From CAYPUT01 sp046541715 (GTDB taxonomy: Bacteria > Spirochaetota > Spirochaetia > DSM-27196 > PWMO01): a stretch of DNA of 21,939 bases. The translations under genes and the position numbers were made by a program. The stretch covers positions 1 through 21,939 of the forward strand of contig JBKHCS010000047.1 of NCBI GenBank assembly GCA_046541715.1. The letters are read 5' to 3'. Below are positions 13,770 to 21,057 of this stretch, piece by piece. The number at the start of each line of letters is the position of its first letter. Position 1 is the stretch's first letter. The notes under the pieces are model-generated. The model ran no database searches, was not told the origin of the DNA, and worked only from the letters and a program-made list of their open reading frames with translations.

Positions 13770-15047
13770 TCAAAGTACCGGAAAGGTGGACCCGCCGTGT
13801 GTCACAACTGACACGGTCAACGGTGCCGAGACTTCTGCCTTGTGGCGCTCGACCACTTCCTCTAGGGACTCGTATACGGAGATCCCCATTCTCTCCATCA
13901 ACCGGCGATCGAGACGATCCGAGACGATTCCTAAGCGAACCCGAGACATGATGGTTCTGGTCCGCATGAGTGCGCTCGAAGCCCCGATTACGTCGTCGAC
14001 GGCACCGCTCTTCGCCGCCCGGAGAAGCTCTTCCCGGTCCTTGAGGGCCCATTCGTAGAAATCGGGAAGGTCCTTGTGGGGTCCGATACCTTCGGGACAC
14101 GAGGCAACCGCGACAACTTCGCCCCCGTCCTCGGCAACAAGCTCCCCCGAGTGAAACGCCTTCCCCGCTTGCCAGAGATCCGTTTCCGCAGGGTATGCGT
14201 TGCTTATGACCAAGCCGGCCCTCCGGCGCGCCGGGGACCCATACACTTCTTTCGCCCTGATGATTGCAAGCCGCTGCGCTTCCACGAAGTCGCCGCAGAG
14301 AACGGCGTAAATCTCCCCCTCCGGTGTGTAGACGGAATTTACCACGAAGTCGAGACCTATTTCCCCCACGAGAGACTCCATGAGCTCCCGGGAGGAGGTC
14401 ATGTCTTGACCGAACATGTTCTTTTGAAATTCGTGAGAGGAGAGGTGAAAACCCCGAACGGTCTCTTCCCCCGTAACACCGGGAATCATTATCTTGGCTC
14501 CGCCGCTCCACCCGGAAACCGGGTTTGGAACCACGCTCCCTACACCAATCCGGACCGAGGCTTCCGCAACCCGACGATCGAGCCACAACGGATGGTCACC
14601 GAAAGAGCCGATACGAACGAGGCCGCGCTTATCACGAAACTCGGAGTTATAGACCTCGACCCGCTTCTTTGCTTCGGACCCAACCTTGGCTTCTATTTCA
14701 GCGTCCGTCATTGGGCGATGGGTCCCGAGGGCCATCACGACAAAAATATCTTTATCGGGAACCCCGGCGTTGTTGAGGCGGTTCAGGATCAGCGGGAGTA
14801 TTTCGTCCGTCGGCGAGTACCGCGTCAGGTCTTCGCAGATAACGCAGGTCCGACCGGGTCTTTCGCCCAAGACGGCGCTTACGATCCCTTCGAGGGTCGA
14901 GCCGCCGGTGGGCGCGTCCAAGGCCGACTCGATTAGCTCCATCCGCGGCGGAATGGTCACGCGTCGGGGAGAAACGACCTCGACGTCCCAGTCGTCCGGC
15001 AGCTCTAACTCCCGGCTACCGTAGTTAGACGGAAGTGTGACCTTCAT
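13770..15047 (-). CDS. LarA-like nickel-pincer hydroxyacid racemase/epimerase family protein
   Basis: 425-aa member of the lactate racemase LarA (DUF2088) superfamily. Members carry a nickel-pincer nucleotide and racemise or epimerise 2-hydroxy acids by hydride transfer. Conserved LarA residues are visible: Asp73 and Arg76 (EDLTRYSPT), His110 (ALGTHRPMT), the cofactor-bound Lys185 in SGGAKIMIPG, a candidate Ni-ligand His201 or His205, and a QAGK segment near the substrate site. The His that precedes the glycine motif in lactate racemase (SHFFAGFSGG in L. plantarum, one of the two acid-base histidines) is Asn175 here (PNPVSGWSGG). The start at 15047 lies 4 bases after the NagB-like stop; upstream in-frame ATGs overlap that gene. 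Last of four genes in the operon. Cofactor genes larB, larC and larE are not in the window. Confidence 0.85.
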   Translation of the reverse strand: MKVTLPSNYGSRELELPDDWDVEVVSPRRVTIPPRMELIESALDAPTGGSTLEGIVSAVLGERPGRTCVICEDLTRYSPTDEILPLILNRLNNAGVPDKDIFVVMALGTHRPMTDAEIEAKVGSEAKKRVEVYNSEFRDKRGLVRIGSFGDHPLWLDRRVAEASVRIGVGSVVPNPVSGWSGGAKIMIPGVTGEETVRGFHLSSHEFQKNMFGQDMTSSRELMESLVGEIGLDFVVNSVYTPEGEIYAVLCGDFVEAQRLAIIRAKEVYGSPARRRAGLVISNAYPAETDLWQAGKAFHSGELVAEDGGEVVAVASCPEGIGPHKDLPDFYEWALKDREELLRAAKSGAVDDVIGASSALMRTRTIMSRVRLGIVSDRLDRRLMERMGISVYESLEEVVERHKAEVSAPLTVSVVTHGGSTFPVL

Positions 15048-15051
15048 CCGA

Positions 15052-16041
15052 TCATCCAAGGCTTCCGGAGATCTTTCCGAGAACATCCATCATCACATCG
15101 ATACTCTTTTGGGGATCCGGAAGCCCCTTTTGTTGCCTCCAGATCCCTTTGAGACGGTCAAGCGTGGTCTCCGACAGTAGCGGATCGTGCCCTGTCGCGA
15201 CATTCTCCCGAAACTCCTGAAGCGCCCCGGCCGCCACCGCGGTAACAAAGGCGTCGGCATTACCGTGCTTCTTGACGGCGGAGGAAGGGATCTCCGGCAG
15301 GACGTCTTCCGTAGCGTAGGTGGCGAGGACGGAGTACTCCTTGGCAGCCTGTGGAACCACGTCGATAACGGCGTCGGCCTCCATAAAGAGTGCGACGTTG
15401 CAGCTGTACGCTTCGGCGGGTACGTCCTCCGCCATCCCGTAGTACTGAGGCCAATCAAGCATCTGTTGCGCAATATTCTCGGCGTTCATCGGCACCCGTA
15501 TTATCCCCGGCGGATTATCGAGGGGCGTCTCGGCTCCGTGAAAACCCCAGTGCCCATCCATTCCGATACCTTTCACCTCCACAACGTGGTGGCCCTTTGA
15601 CCTGAGTCGTTTTCCAACCTCCGCTGCGTAAGACCCTGATACTGCGTCGTCTTTCTCGCGATCGCCGGTTAGCTCGAGGGGCCGCCAAAGGGGCTTCACC
15701 CCCGAAATCTTCGTCAAGGGAGCGATAACCCTATCTTCGAGAAGATACCGGAAGGTCACCGGAAAACGGGCATTGTCTCTCGCTATGGGATAGTCGTCGA
15801 ACTGAAAGATCTCGATCCCGTCCAACGCCTCTGCCACCTGGGAATCGTTCCGGGCCATGCCACAGAGAGAGTCGTAGAATGCAAAGCCGCTCGGGGCCGC
15901 CATGAGCCAGAGAACCGGCGTCCGGCGTCTGTGTATGGCATCGAGAATCTCTTGAACGACTCGTTCCGCAGCGAGATGCCCCATCTGCGCTTCGTCGTCG
16001 CAAACGTGAATCCGGACGTCTGCAGCCTTTAGTATTTCCAC
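15052..16041 (-). CDS. Large, divergent NagB/glucosamine-6-phosphate isomerase-like protein
   Basis: 329 aa, longer than NagB (about 266 aa). The sugar-phosphate isomerase Rossmann-like fold is recognisable from FQFDDYPIA (Asp82, aligned with the NagB base in the MDEY motif) and GIGMDGHWGFHGAETP (Asp162, His164, aligned with Asp141 and His143 of NagB). The NagB Glu148 position is lost or shifted: GFHGAE replaces AFNEP. N-terminal anion-loop residues differ too (LMAAPSG in place of the usual TGGTP-like loop). It could deaminate or isomerise an unusual (amino) sugar phosphate, but the phosphate loop change makes even that uncertain. GTG start at 16041, with GGAG eight bases upstream, overlapping the amidohydrolase gene by 13 bases. 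The next gene, LarA-like, starts 4 bases after its stop. A much shorter NagB-like protein is at 21058. Confidence 0.75.
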   Translation of the reverse strand: MEILKAADVRIHVCDDEAQMGHLAAERVVQEILDAIHRRRTPVLWLMAAPSGFAFYDSLCGMARNDSQVAEALDGIEIFQFDDYPIARDNARFPVTFRYLLEDRVIAPLTKISGVKPLWRPLELTGDREKDDAVSGSYAAEVGKRLRSKGHHVVEVKGIGMDGHWGFHGAETPLDNPPGIIRVPMNAENIAQQMLDWPQYYGMAEDVPAEAYSCNVALFMEADAVIDVVPQAAKEYSVLATYATEDVLPEIPSSAVKKHGNADAFVTAVAAGALQEFRENVATGHDPLLSETTLDRLKGIWRQQKGLPDPQKSIDVMMDVLGKISGSLG

Positions 16042-16916
16042 TGATGTGCTCCGCCTGCGGAGAGCAGGGCTTCCGCGTTCTGGTAATAGATCTTGTCTCT
16101 AATTGATTCCGAGATATCGAGTTGGTCGAGGAACTGTCTCAAGTCGGTCGAGTAATTATCCCGGCCATAGAGAAACCGATCCTGAAACCGGTCGAGGAGC
16201 TCTCGGGTGAAACCGATGTCGCGTTGCAGGGCGTTCAAGGCCGACATTGCCGACAGGTCGGCGTGGAGGTTAGGGTAGCGTTCGAGAAGCTCGATAGCCT
16301 TTCCCCCCGGTACGATAGGACCGTCAGGATAGTACATCGAAAGATGCTTTCCGTCGGCACTCAAATGGCCCCAGAATCCCGGCGCGTGACCGATAAAGAC
16401 CGTTTCCGGAACCTGCTCCAGCGCTCGCTCGAGAGATTCGATCCCTCCGCCGAACCAGTAGTTGCGCCGGGGGTAGGATCCTTCCCGGACGGGTATCGGA
16501 TAGTCGATGTGCACTACCACCGGCAATCGATACCGCCCGCAGAGGCGGTAGAGCTCTATTGCGTCGGGATTGTCGTACATCATCCTCAACTTGAGCTCTC
16601 CGCATACCCGGACGCCGTAAGAATTGTATGCGACTTCCAACCGGTCCAACGCGTCGGGTCTTCTGGGATCGGGGCAGTACCCGGCGACAAAGCGCGACGG
16701 ATACCGCCTAACGGCGTCCACGACCTGCATAAAGGGCATATCCTGCAAACTCGGGTGGAAGACCCGTTTGTACATATCGGGGTTGATCTCGTCCTGCGGG
16801 GCTTCCCAGGTAAGGAGCCAGGTCATCTCGATACCGTTTTCGTCCATATTTTTGACTGCAGCATCGGCGTGGAAACCGTGGAAATCCACGTGGTTATGGG
16901 AATCGATTATCTTCAT
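16029..16916 (-). CDS. Amidohydrolase-superfamily metal-dependent hydrolase (amidohydrolase 2 type)
   Basis: 295-aa cytoplasmic TIM-barrel hydrolase. Metal-binding residues: H7-x-H9 in IIDSHNHVD, a second-site stretch GELKLRMM (Glu107, Lys109), His136 (VVVHID), His177 (FIGHAPGFWG), and the final-strand Asp253 in YGRDNYS. Members of this branch include lactonases for sugar acids, decarboxylases and deaminases. The neighbours here (aminotransferase, NagB-like, LarA-like) suggest hydrolysis of a lactone or C-N bond in a sugar-derived acid. ATG start at 16916. The upstream sequence lacks a good ribosome site, and the gap to the aminotransferase stop is 32 bases, so translation may depend on read-through from that gene. 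Its 3' end overlaps the NagB-like GTG start by 13 bases. Confidence 0.82.
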   Translation of the reverse strand: MKIIDSHNHVDFHGFHADAAVKNMDENGIEMTWLLTWEAPQDEINPDMYKRVFHPSLQDMPFMQVVDAVRRYPSRFVAGYCPDPRRPDALDRLEVAYNSYGVRVCGELKLRMMYDNPDAIELYRLCGRYRLPVVVHIDYPIPVREGSYPRRNYWFGGGIESLERALEQVPETVFIGHAPGFWGHLSADGKHLSMYYPDGPIVPGGKAIELLERYPNLHADLSAMSALNALQRDIGFTRELLDRFQDRFLYGRDNYSTDLRQFLDQLDISESIRDKIYYQNAEALLSAGGAHQWKY

Positions 16917-16948
16917 ACAGCTATTTTCATGGTTTTGGCTCCACCGCT

Positions 16949-18130
16949 TCAGCGGAAGGTTTCCGCGACTTTCCGAAAGGCGGCCCCGTACTCCTCGACG
17001 AGGGAGCCGTCGTCACCGGGGAACGTCGGGAGGGACAGGATTCTCTCGACCGCCCGTCTGGTTACCGGGAGAGCGTCGGGATCGCTACCCCGTTCAACGA
17101 AATACGGCTGCATGTGTAACAGCGGATATCGGTCTCCGCGAACCCGGGCGCCCTCTGCACGGAGAATTTCGATAAGTCGCTCCAGGGGTACACCCGTTTG
17201 AGTCTCGTCGTAGACGACGTTGTTCTCGTAGTAGACACGATTAACGTCGGCGGGGACCTCCGGGACCGCGAAGCCGGGTAACTCTCTTAGCACGGCGTGA
17301 AGCGTCTCGATATTCCTGTTCCGCCGGGCGTTGCGGCGGTCGAGGTGTCGAAGCTGCACCCTCGCTATTGCGGCGTGAAGAGGAGACATTCGGTATTTGA
17401 AGCCCCCACTCGTATGCCGGTACTTCTTGTACGGCTCCGGCAGTTGGCCGGTCTCCCGGTAATGCCCCAAAACGACGGCCCGCCGGTATAGCTCCTCATC
17501 CGAGGTCAACAGCATACCACCCTCCCCGGCCGGCATGTTCTTTGACGCCTGAAAACTAAACGCTGAGATAGCGGTAAGGGACCCGGCTTTCTTGCCGCGG
17601 TACTCCGCACCGTGAGCGTGAGCCGCGTCTTCGACCACGGGAATCCCGTGCTCGGCGGCAACCGCGTTGATCGAGTCCATGTCGCAGGGGAGTCCCCACA
17701 GATGCACGACGACGATCGCCTTTGTCTTGCCGGTGATTCGGCTCTTGAGGTCCTCGACATCGATGTTGAGGGTCCGGGGGTCGATCTCGACGAACACCAC
17801 CTTGGCACCCAGCACGGCAGCCGGCATTACGGTGGCCCAATAGGTGTACGATGTGCACAATACCTCGTCTCCGGGGCCGACCCCAAGGGCGTGGAAAGCC
17901 GAGTGGAGAGCGGCCGTGCCGTTTACCTCGGCCAACGCATGAGGAACCCCGATGTAGCTTCCAAGCTCCGATTCCAGCTTTCGCGGTTCGTCGGACACCG
18001 AGATGTCTCCCGCCCGAACAAGGGCGGACACCGCCTCCAGTTCTTCGTCGGTCATTCGGGGCCAGCGAAGCGCTTCATCTTGATTCCGCGTTATCGCCTT
18101 CGCCCCACCGTCTATCGCCAATCGGCTCAT
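16949..18130 (-). CDS. DegT/DnrJ/EryC1/StrS-family PLP-dependent aminotransferase
   Basis: 393-aa fold-type-I PLP enzyme of the sugar aminotransferase family. Key residues: EVNGTAALHSA (68-78, phosphate contact region), Asp168 in VEDAAHAHGA (contacts the PLP ring nitrogen), and the Schiff-base Lys197 in FSFQASKNMPAGEGG. C-terminal FKYRMSPLHAAIARVQL (near 244-260) matches the family helix after the active site. Family members usually add an amino group to keto sugars, generally nucleotide-activated, although some act on free or phosphorylated keto sugars or inosose. No nucleotide-sugar or polysaccharide genes are nearby, so a catabolic role, perhaps run in reverse, is plausible. ATG at 18130 with AAGGAG upstream. 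First gene of the four-gene operon that ends at the LarA-like gene. Confidence 0.92.
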   Translation of the reverse strand: MSRLAIDGGAKAITRNQDEALRWPRMTDEELEAVSALVRAGDISVSDEPRKLESELGSYIGVPHALAEVNGTAALHSAFHALGVGPGDEVLCTSYTYWATVMPAAVLGAKVVFVEIDPRTLNIDVEDLKSRITGKTKAIVVVHLWGLPCDMDSINAVAAEHGIPVVEDAAHAHGAEYRGKKAGSLTAISAFSFQASKNMPAGEGGMLLTSDEELYRRAVVLGHYRETGQLPEPYKKYRHTSGGFKYRMSPLHAAIARVQLRHLDRRNARRNRNIETLHAVLRELPGFAVPEVPADVNRVYYENNVVYDETQTGVPLERLIEILRAEGARVRGDRYPLLHMQPYFVERGSDPDALPVTRRAVERILSLPTFPGDDGSLVEEYGAAFRKVAETFR

Positions 18131-18166
18131 GTTTCCCGTCTCTCCTTACGCTTTCGCTTTCTGCAA

Positions 18167-18195
18167 ATCCTATCGCTGGGGGTTCTTAATGTCAA
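18167..18195 (-). promoter_or_regulatory. Promoter of the aminotransferase operon
   Basis: On the minus strand: a perfect TTGACA (18195 to 18190), a 17-base spacer, and TAGGAT (18172 to 18167, 4/6). It is oriented toward the ATG at 18130. Perfect -35 with an imperfect -10 is the same pattern as the promoter at 7939-7967, and may reflect shared control. Confidence 0.6.
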
Positions 18196-18237
18196 CGAAT
18201 ACACAATTCACGTTTTTTTGTCCGCTTATATTGTTGT

Positions 18238-18289
18238 ATAGCCTCCCATTTTGAACAATAATCTCCTAGATACAATTCTAGAAGGCTAT
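18238..18289. promoter_or_regulatory. Nested inverted repeats upstream of the PHP-type gene
   Basis: An outer pair, ATAGCCT (18238-18244) and AGGCTAT (18283-18289), encloses an inner palindrome, CTAGA-N6-TCTAG (18266-18281). The right outer arm covers the ribosome site of the gene starting at 18295. The inner site shares the CTAG ends and a similar length with the 8061-8080 element before the TRAP operon. No convincing plus-strand -35/-10 pair was found, though AATAAT at 18257-18262 is a possible -10. Confidence 0.4.
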
Positions 18290-18294
18290 TCAAA

Positions 18295-19800
18295 ATGATG
18301 AATCTATACTGGGGCGACCTCCACAACCATCACGATGTCGGCTATGGGCAAGGCTCTCTAGAGCGGGCGACCGCGATCGCCGAAGCCTCCCTCGATGTTC
18401 ACGCCCTCACTCCGCACGGATGGTGGCCCGATGTACCGGACGACCAATCTGCGATCAAGCAGTACCACGAAAAAGGGTTTGAGAGGGTCGTCGCTCGGTG
18501 GAACGAAGTGGTAAGTCTGTCGAAGCAGTTGGACAAGCCCGGTAGGTTCGTCAGTCTCCTGGGGTTCGAGTGGCATTCGCTGCAATGGGGCGATTACTGC
18601 GCGCTGTTGCCCCCCGGCGTCGAGGAGATATCCCGCCCCCACTCGATAGAAGCGCTCCACGATTTCGCAAGAACCCATGGCGCCCTTCTGGTGCCCCATC
18701 ACTGTGCCTACGCGGTCGGAGCCCGGGGAACCTCCTGGCCCGATGTCGATAGCTCTCTCTCTCCGGTCGCCGAGGTATTCTCGGAACATGGCAATTCGTT
18801 GGAGGCTACGAGCCTCCACGGGATGTACGGCCACTCGATGGGATCCTCGGAGTTCCGTCAGTCGGTGGAGCACCAGCTAAAATCCGGTCGCATCGTCGGT
18901 TTCGTCGGTGGGACCGATAATCACTACGGACACCCCGGGGCTTACGGAGAGGGATTGACCGGCGTATACGCCCCTTCCCTAACCCGAGAATCCATCTTCG
19001 GAGCACTCCGGGCAAGACATTGTTACGCGGTTACCGGAGATCGAATTCGTCTGCAACTGTCCTCCGGCTCCGCAATGATGGGTGATGTCCTACCTTCGTC
19101 CGGGGAACGGACTTTCCGCCTGGCCGTCGACGGTCTGGCGCCTTTGGAATCGGTGACGATAGTCAAGAACGGCTTCCCGGCGGCGGTCTTCAGCCCTTCG
19201 CCTGTTATTTCCGGGGAGCCCGGCACGTCCGGCAAGCACTTCGTTCAACGCCTGGAATGGGGGTGGGGTGGGCTCCACGCGACGAACGCGACGGAATGGC
19301 GGCTGCGTCTTACCGTGACCGAGGGCCGAGTAACCGAGGCGATTCCCTGTTTTGTGAGCGGTCCGGACACAACGGAGAGGACCAACACCGTGAACATCGG
19401 AAGGGGCGGCGGTGAGGTAACGGTACACTCCGTCACGACCCGTTCGAATACCATGCCGGTACAGTCGGTGGTCCTCCGAATAGAAGGCGGACCGAAGACC
19501 CAGTGCAGGCTATTGGTATCGGGTACCTTCGAAGGGACGGTATACGAGACAGAACGCCGCTACAGCGTGGAAGACGGCCTCTTCGATGACATTCACCTGA
19601 GCCTCTGCGCGTCTTTCACGTCACCGAGGCTCAAGATACACCGACTCTTGACGGCGTCTGAGCTGTCGTTCGTCCAAGATTGGCGCGACGAGGCCCCGAC
19701 AGCGCGCGATTTCTACTACGTAAAGGTAATGCAACGAAACGGGCACTGCGCTTGGAGCTCTCCAATATGGTTTGCCCCGACAAAGGAGAATTGCCGATGA
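18295..19800 (+). CDS. PHP-like metallohydrolase (DUF3604 type)
   Basis: 501-aa protein whose N-terminal half is a PHP-type polynuclear metal site: GDLHNHHD at residues 7-14 (Asp8, His10, His12), TPHGWWPD near 39, FEWHS near 101, VPHHCAY near 136, and GGTDNHYGHPG near 206. It is followed by LRARHCYAVTGDRI near 240, a pattern I associate with DUF3604 proteins. Residues about 260-495 look like beta-rich accessory domains. No signal peptide, so cytoplasmic. PHP enzymes hydrolyse phosphoesters; DUF3604 members are poorly characterised. ATG at 18295 (a second ATG follows at once), with GAAGG upstream. First gene of the plus-strand operon, overlapping the epimerase gene by 4 bases (ATGA). Divergent from the aminotransferase operon. 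Confidence 0.8.
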   Translation: MMNLYWGDLHNHHDVGYGQGSLERATAIAEASLDVHALTPHGWWPDVPDDQSAIKQYHEKGFERVVARWNEVVSLSKQLDKPGRFVSLLGFEWHSLQWGDYCALLPPGVEEISRPHSIEALHDFARTHGALLVPHHCAYAVGARGTSWPDVDSSLSPVAEVFSEHGNSLEATSLHGMYGHSMGSSEFRQSVEHQLKSGRIVGFVGGTDNHYGHPGAYGEGLTGVYAPSLTRESIFGALRARHCYAVTGDRIRLQLSSGSAMMGDVLPSSGERTFRLAVDGLAPLESVTIVKNGFPAAVFSPSPVISGEPGTSGKHFVQRLEWGWGGLHATNATEWRLRLTVTEGRVTEAIPCFVSGPDTTERTNTVNIGRGGGEVTVHSVTTRSNTMPVQSVVLRIEGGPKTQCRLLVSGTFEGTVYETERRYSVEDGLFDDIHLSLCASFTSPRLKIHRLLTASELSFVQDWRDEAPTARDFYYVKVMQRNGHCAWSSPIWFAPTKENCR

Positions 19801-20987
19801 GCAACGCACCAGAGACATTTGCCGGCCTAAGGGATTTCTACCTCGATCATCTGGTGAACCACGTAATGCCCTTCTGGGATCGTCACACGATCGATTGGGA
19901 ACACGGAGGAATATTCACCGGGATCCGGGATGACGGAAGCATCGTCACCCGGAACAAGTATCTCTGGTCCAACGCCCGGGCAATCTACACCTACGCCGCT
20001 CTCTACAACCGGGTCGAAAAACGGGCTGTTTGGCTTGAGACCGCTCGAAACATCAAGGACTTCTGCCTTGAGCACGGCCAGGTGAGCCCCGGAATCTGGG
20101 GCTTTCTCTGCTCGGAAGACGGAAAGATGATAGAGGGAGAAAAATCGCTCGTGGTTGACCTGTTCGCGATTATGGGTCTGAGCGAGTACTATCGCGCCAC
20201 GGGGGATCAGAAGTGTCTCGAGGCCGCAATGCAGACTTTCGATACCGTGCGGGACAGACTTTCCCGTCCCGGCAGCTACGGGACGCACCCGTATCTCTTA
20301 CCCGAGGGCATGAAGGCCCATCGCTACTACATGCAATCGGCACTCGCCTTTTTTCTTCTGGGAACTGCATCGGGAAACGAAACGGTCGTCTCCGAATCCG
20401 TCCGAATGGCGGAGGAGGTAATGCAGAACTTCCGGCGTCCCGAACGGAAGGTCCTCGTCGAATACGTAACCCTCGACAACGAGTTTTCCGACACCCCGGC
20501 AGGACGAACGATGGTGCCGGGACACGCTATCGAGTCGATGTGGTTCGTTATGCAGATATACCGCCATACGGGAAATAAGAAGCGGCTCCGTGAGGCAGCG
20601 GAGACGATCCAATGGGCGACGGAACGAGGTTGGGACAAGGAGTTCGGTGGCCTCTACTTGGCGATCGACATCGACAGCAAGGTGCCGTTGTTTTGGAACA
20701 ACGCAGACACTAAAATCTGGTGGGTCTTTTCCGAAGCGCTCTACGCCCTGCTCCTTGCCTACGAAGAGACGTCGGAAGAGTGGGCGATGGATTGGTTTCG
20801 CCGGGTCCACGACTGGAGCTTCGCCCACTTTCCCGACCGGGAACACGGCGACTGGACCCAAAAGCTTGACCGCAAGGGAAACAAGATCGACACCGTCGTC
20901 GCCCTCCCGGTAAAGGACCCGTTTCACCTTCCTCGGGCGCTGATCTACTGCGTCGACGTGCTGTCGCGGTTGGCGGAGTCGGGATAG
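19797..20987 (+). CDS. AGE-family sugar epimerase/isomerase (N-acylglucosamine 2-epimerase-like)
   Basis: 396-aa alpha/alpha-barrel enzyme, typical length. Family traits: repeated aromatic helix pairs, WSNARAIYTYAALY near residues 57-70 with the conserved Arg, EYVTLDNEF near 222, the catalytic His243 in VPGHAIESMW, and His377 in DPFHLPRALIYC near the C-terminus. AGE relatives include N-acetylglucosamine 2-epimerase, cellobiose 2-epimerase, YihS aldose-ketose isomerase and mannose isomerase; sequence alone does not choose among them. The absence of sialic-acid genes argues against a plain NanE-like role. The start at 19797 overlaps the upstream TGA and has AAGGAG eight bases before it; an open extension back to 19680 lies within the preceding gene and is rejected. 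The NagB-like gene follows 70 bases downstream. Confidence 0.88.
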   Translation: MSNAPETFAGLRDFYLDHLVNHVMPFWDRHTIDWEHGGIFTGIRDDGSIVTRNKYLWSNARAIYTYAALYNRVEKRAVWLETARNIKDFCLEHGQVSPGIWGFLCSEDGKMIEGEKSLVVDLFAIMGLSEYYRATGDQKCLEAAMQTFDTVRDRLSRPGSYGTHPYLLPEGMKAHRYYMQSALAFFLLGTASGNETVVSESVRMAEEVMQNFRRPERKVLVEYVTLDNEFSDTPAGRTMVPGHAIESMWFVMQIYRHTGNKKRLREAAETIQWATERGWDKEFGGLYLAIDIDSKVPLFWNNADTKIWWVFSEALYALLLAYEETSEEWAMDWFRRVHDWSFAHFPDREHGDWTQKLDRKGNKIDTVVALPVKDPFHLPRALIYCVDVLSRLAESG

Positions 20988-21057
20988 AACCGGAGGACCC
21001 GGGCCCCGGCAATCTGTGGTGATCGGTATAGGTTCGAAGTTGTTTAAGGAGCGGTTA

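Noticed and set aside
13699..14586. 295-codon open frame on the minus strand
   Set aside because: It lies in another frame within the LarA-like gene and beyond its stop. Its composition is rich in Arg, Gly and Ser, and it has no family motif: a shadow of GC-rich coding DNA.
14076..14936. 286-codon open frame on the plus strand
   Set aside because: Antisense to the LarA-like gene, whose conserved residues are unmistakable.
16122..17201. 359-codon open frame on the plus strand
   Set aside because: Antisense across the amidohydrolase and aminotransferase genes, including their junction; no motif or ribosome site supports it.
16949..18130. Aminotransferase as part of nucleotide-sugar or O-antigen biosynthesis
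   Set aside because: No glycosyltransferase, nucleotidyltransferase, dehydratase (RmlB-like) or flippase gene is nearby; all neighbours are catabolic-type enzymes.
19680..19796. N-terminal extension of the AGE-family epimerase
   Set aside because: It lies inside the PHP-type gene and its sequence is basic and unlike the family; the ATG at 19797 has AAGGAG and the usual ATGA coupling.
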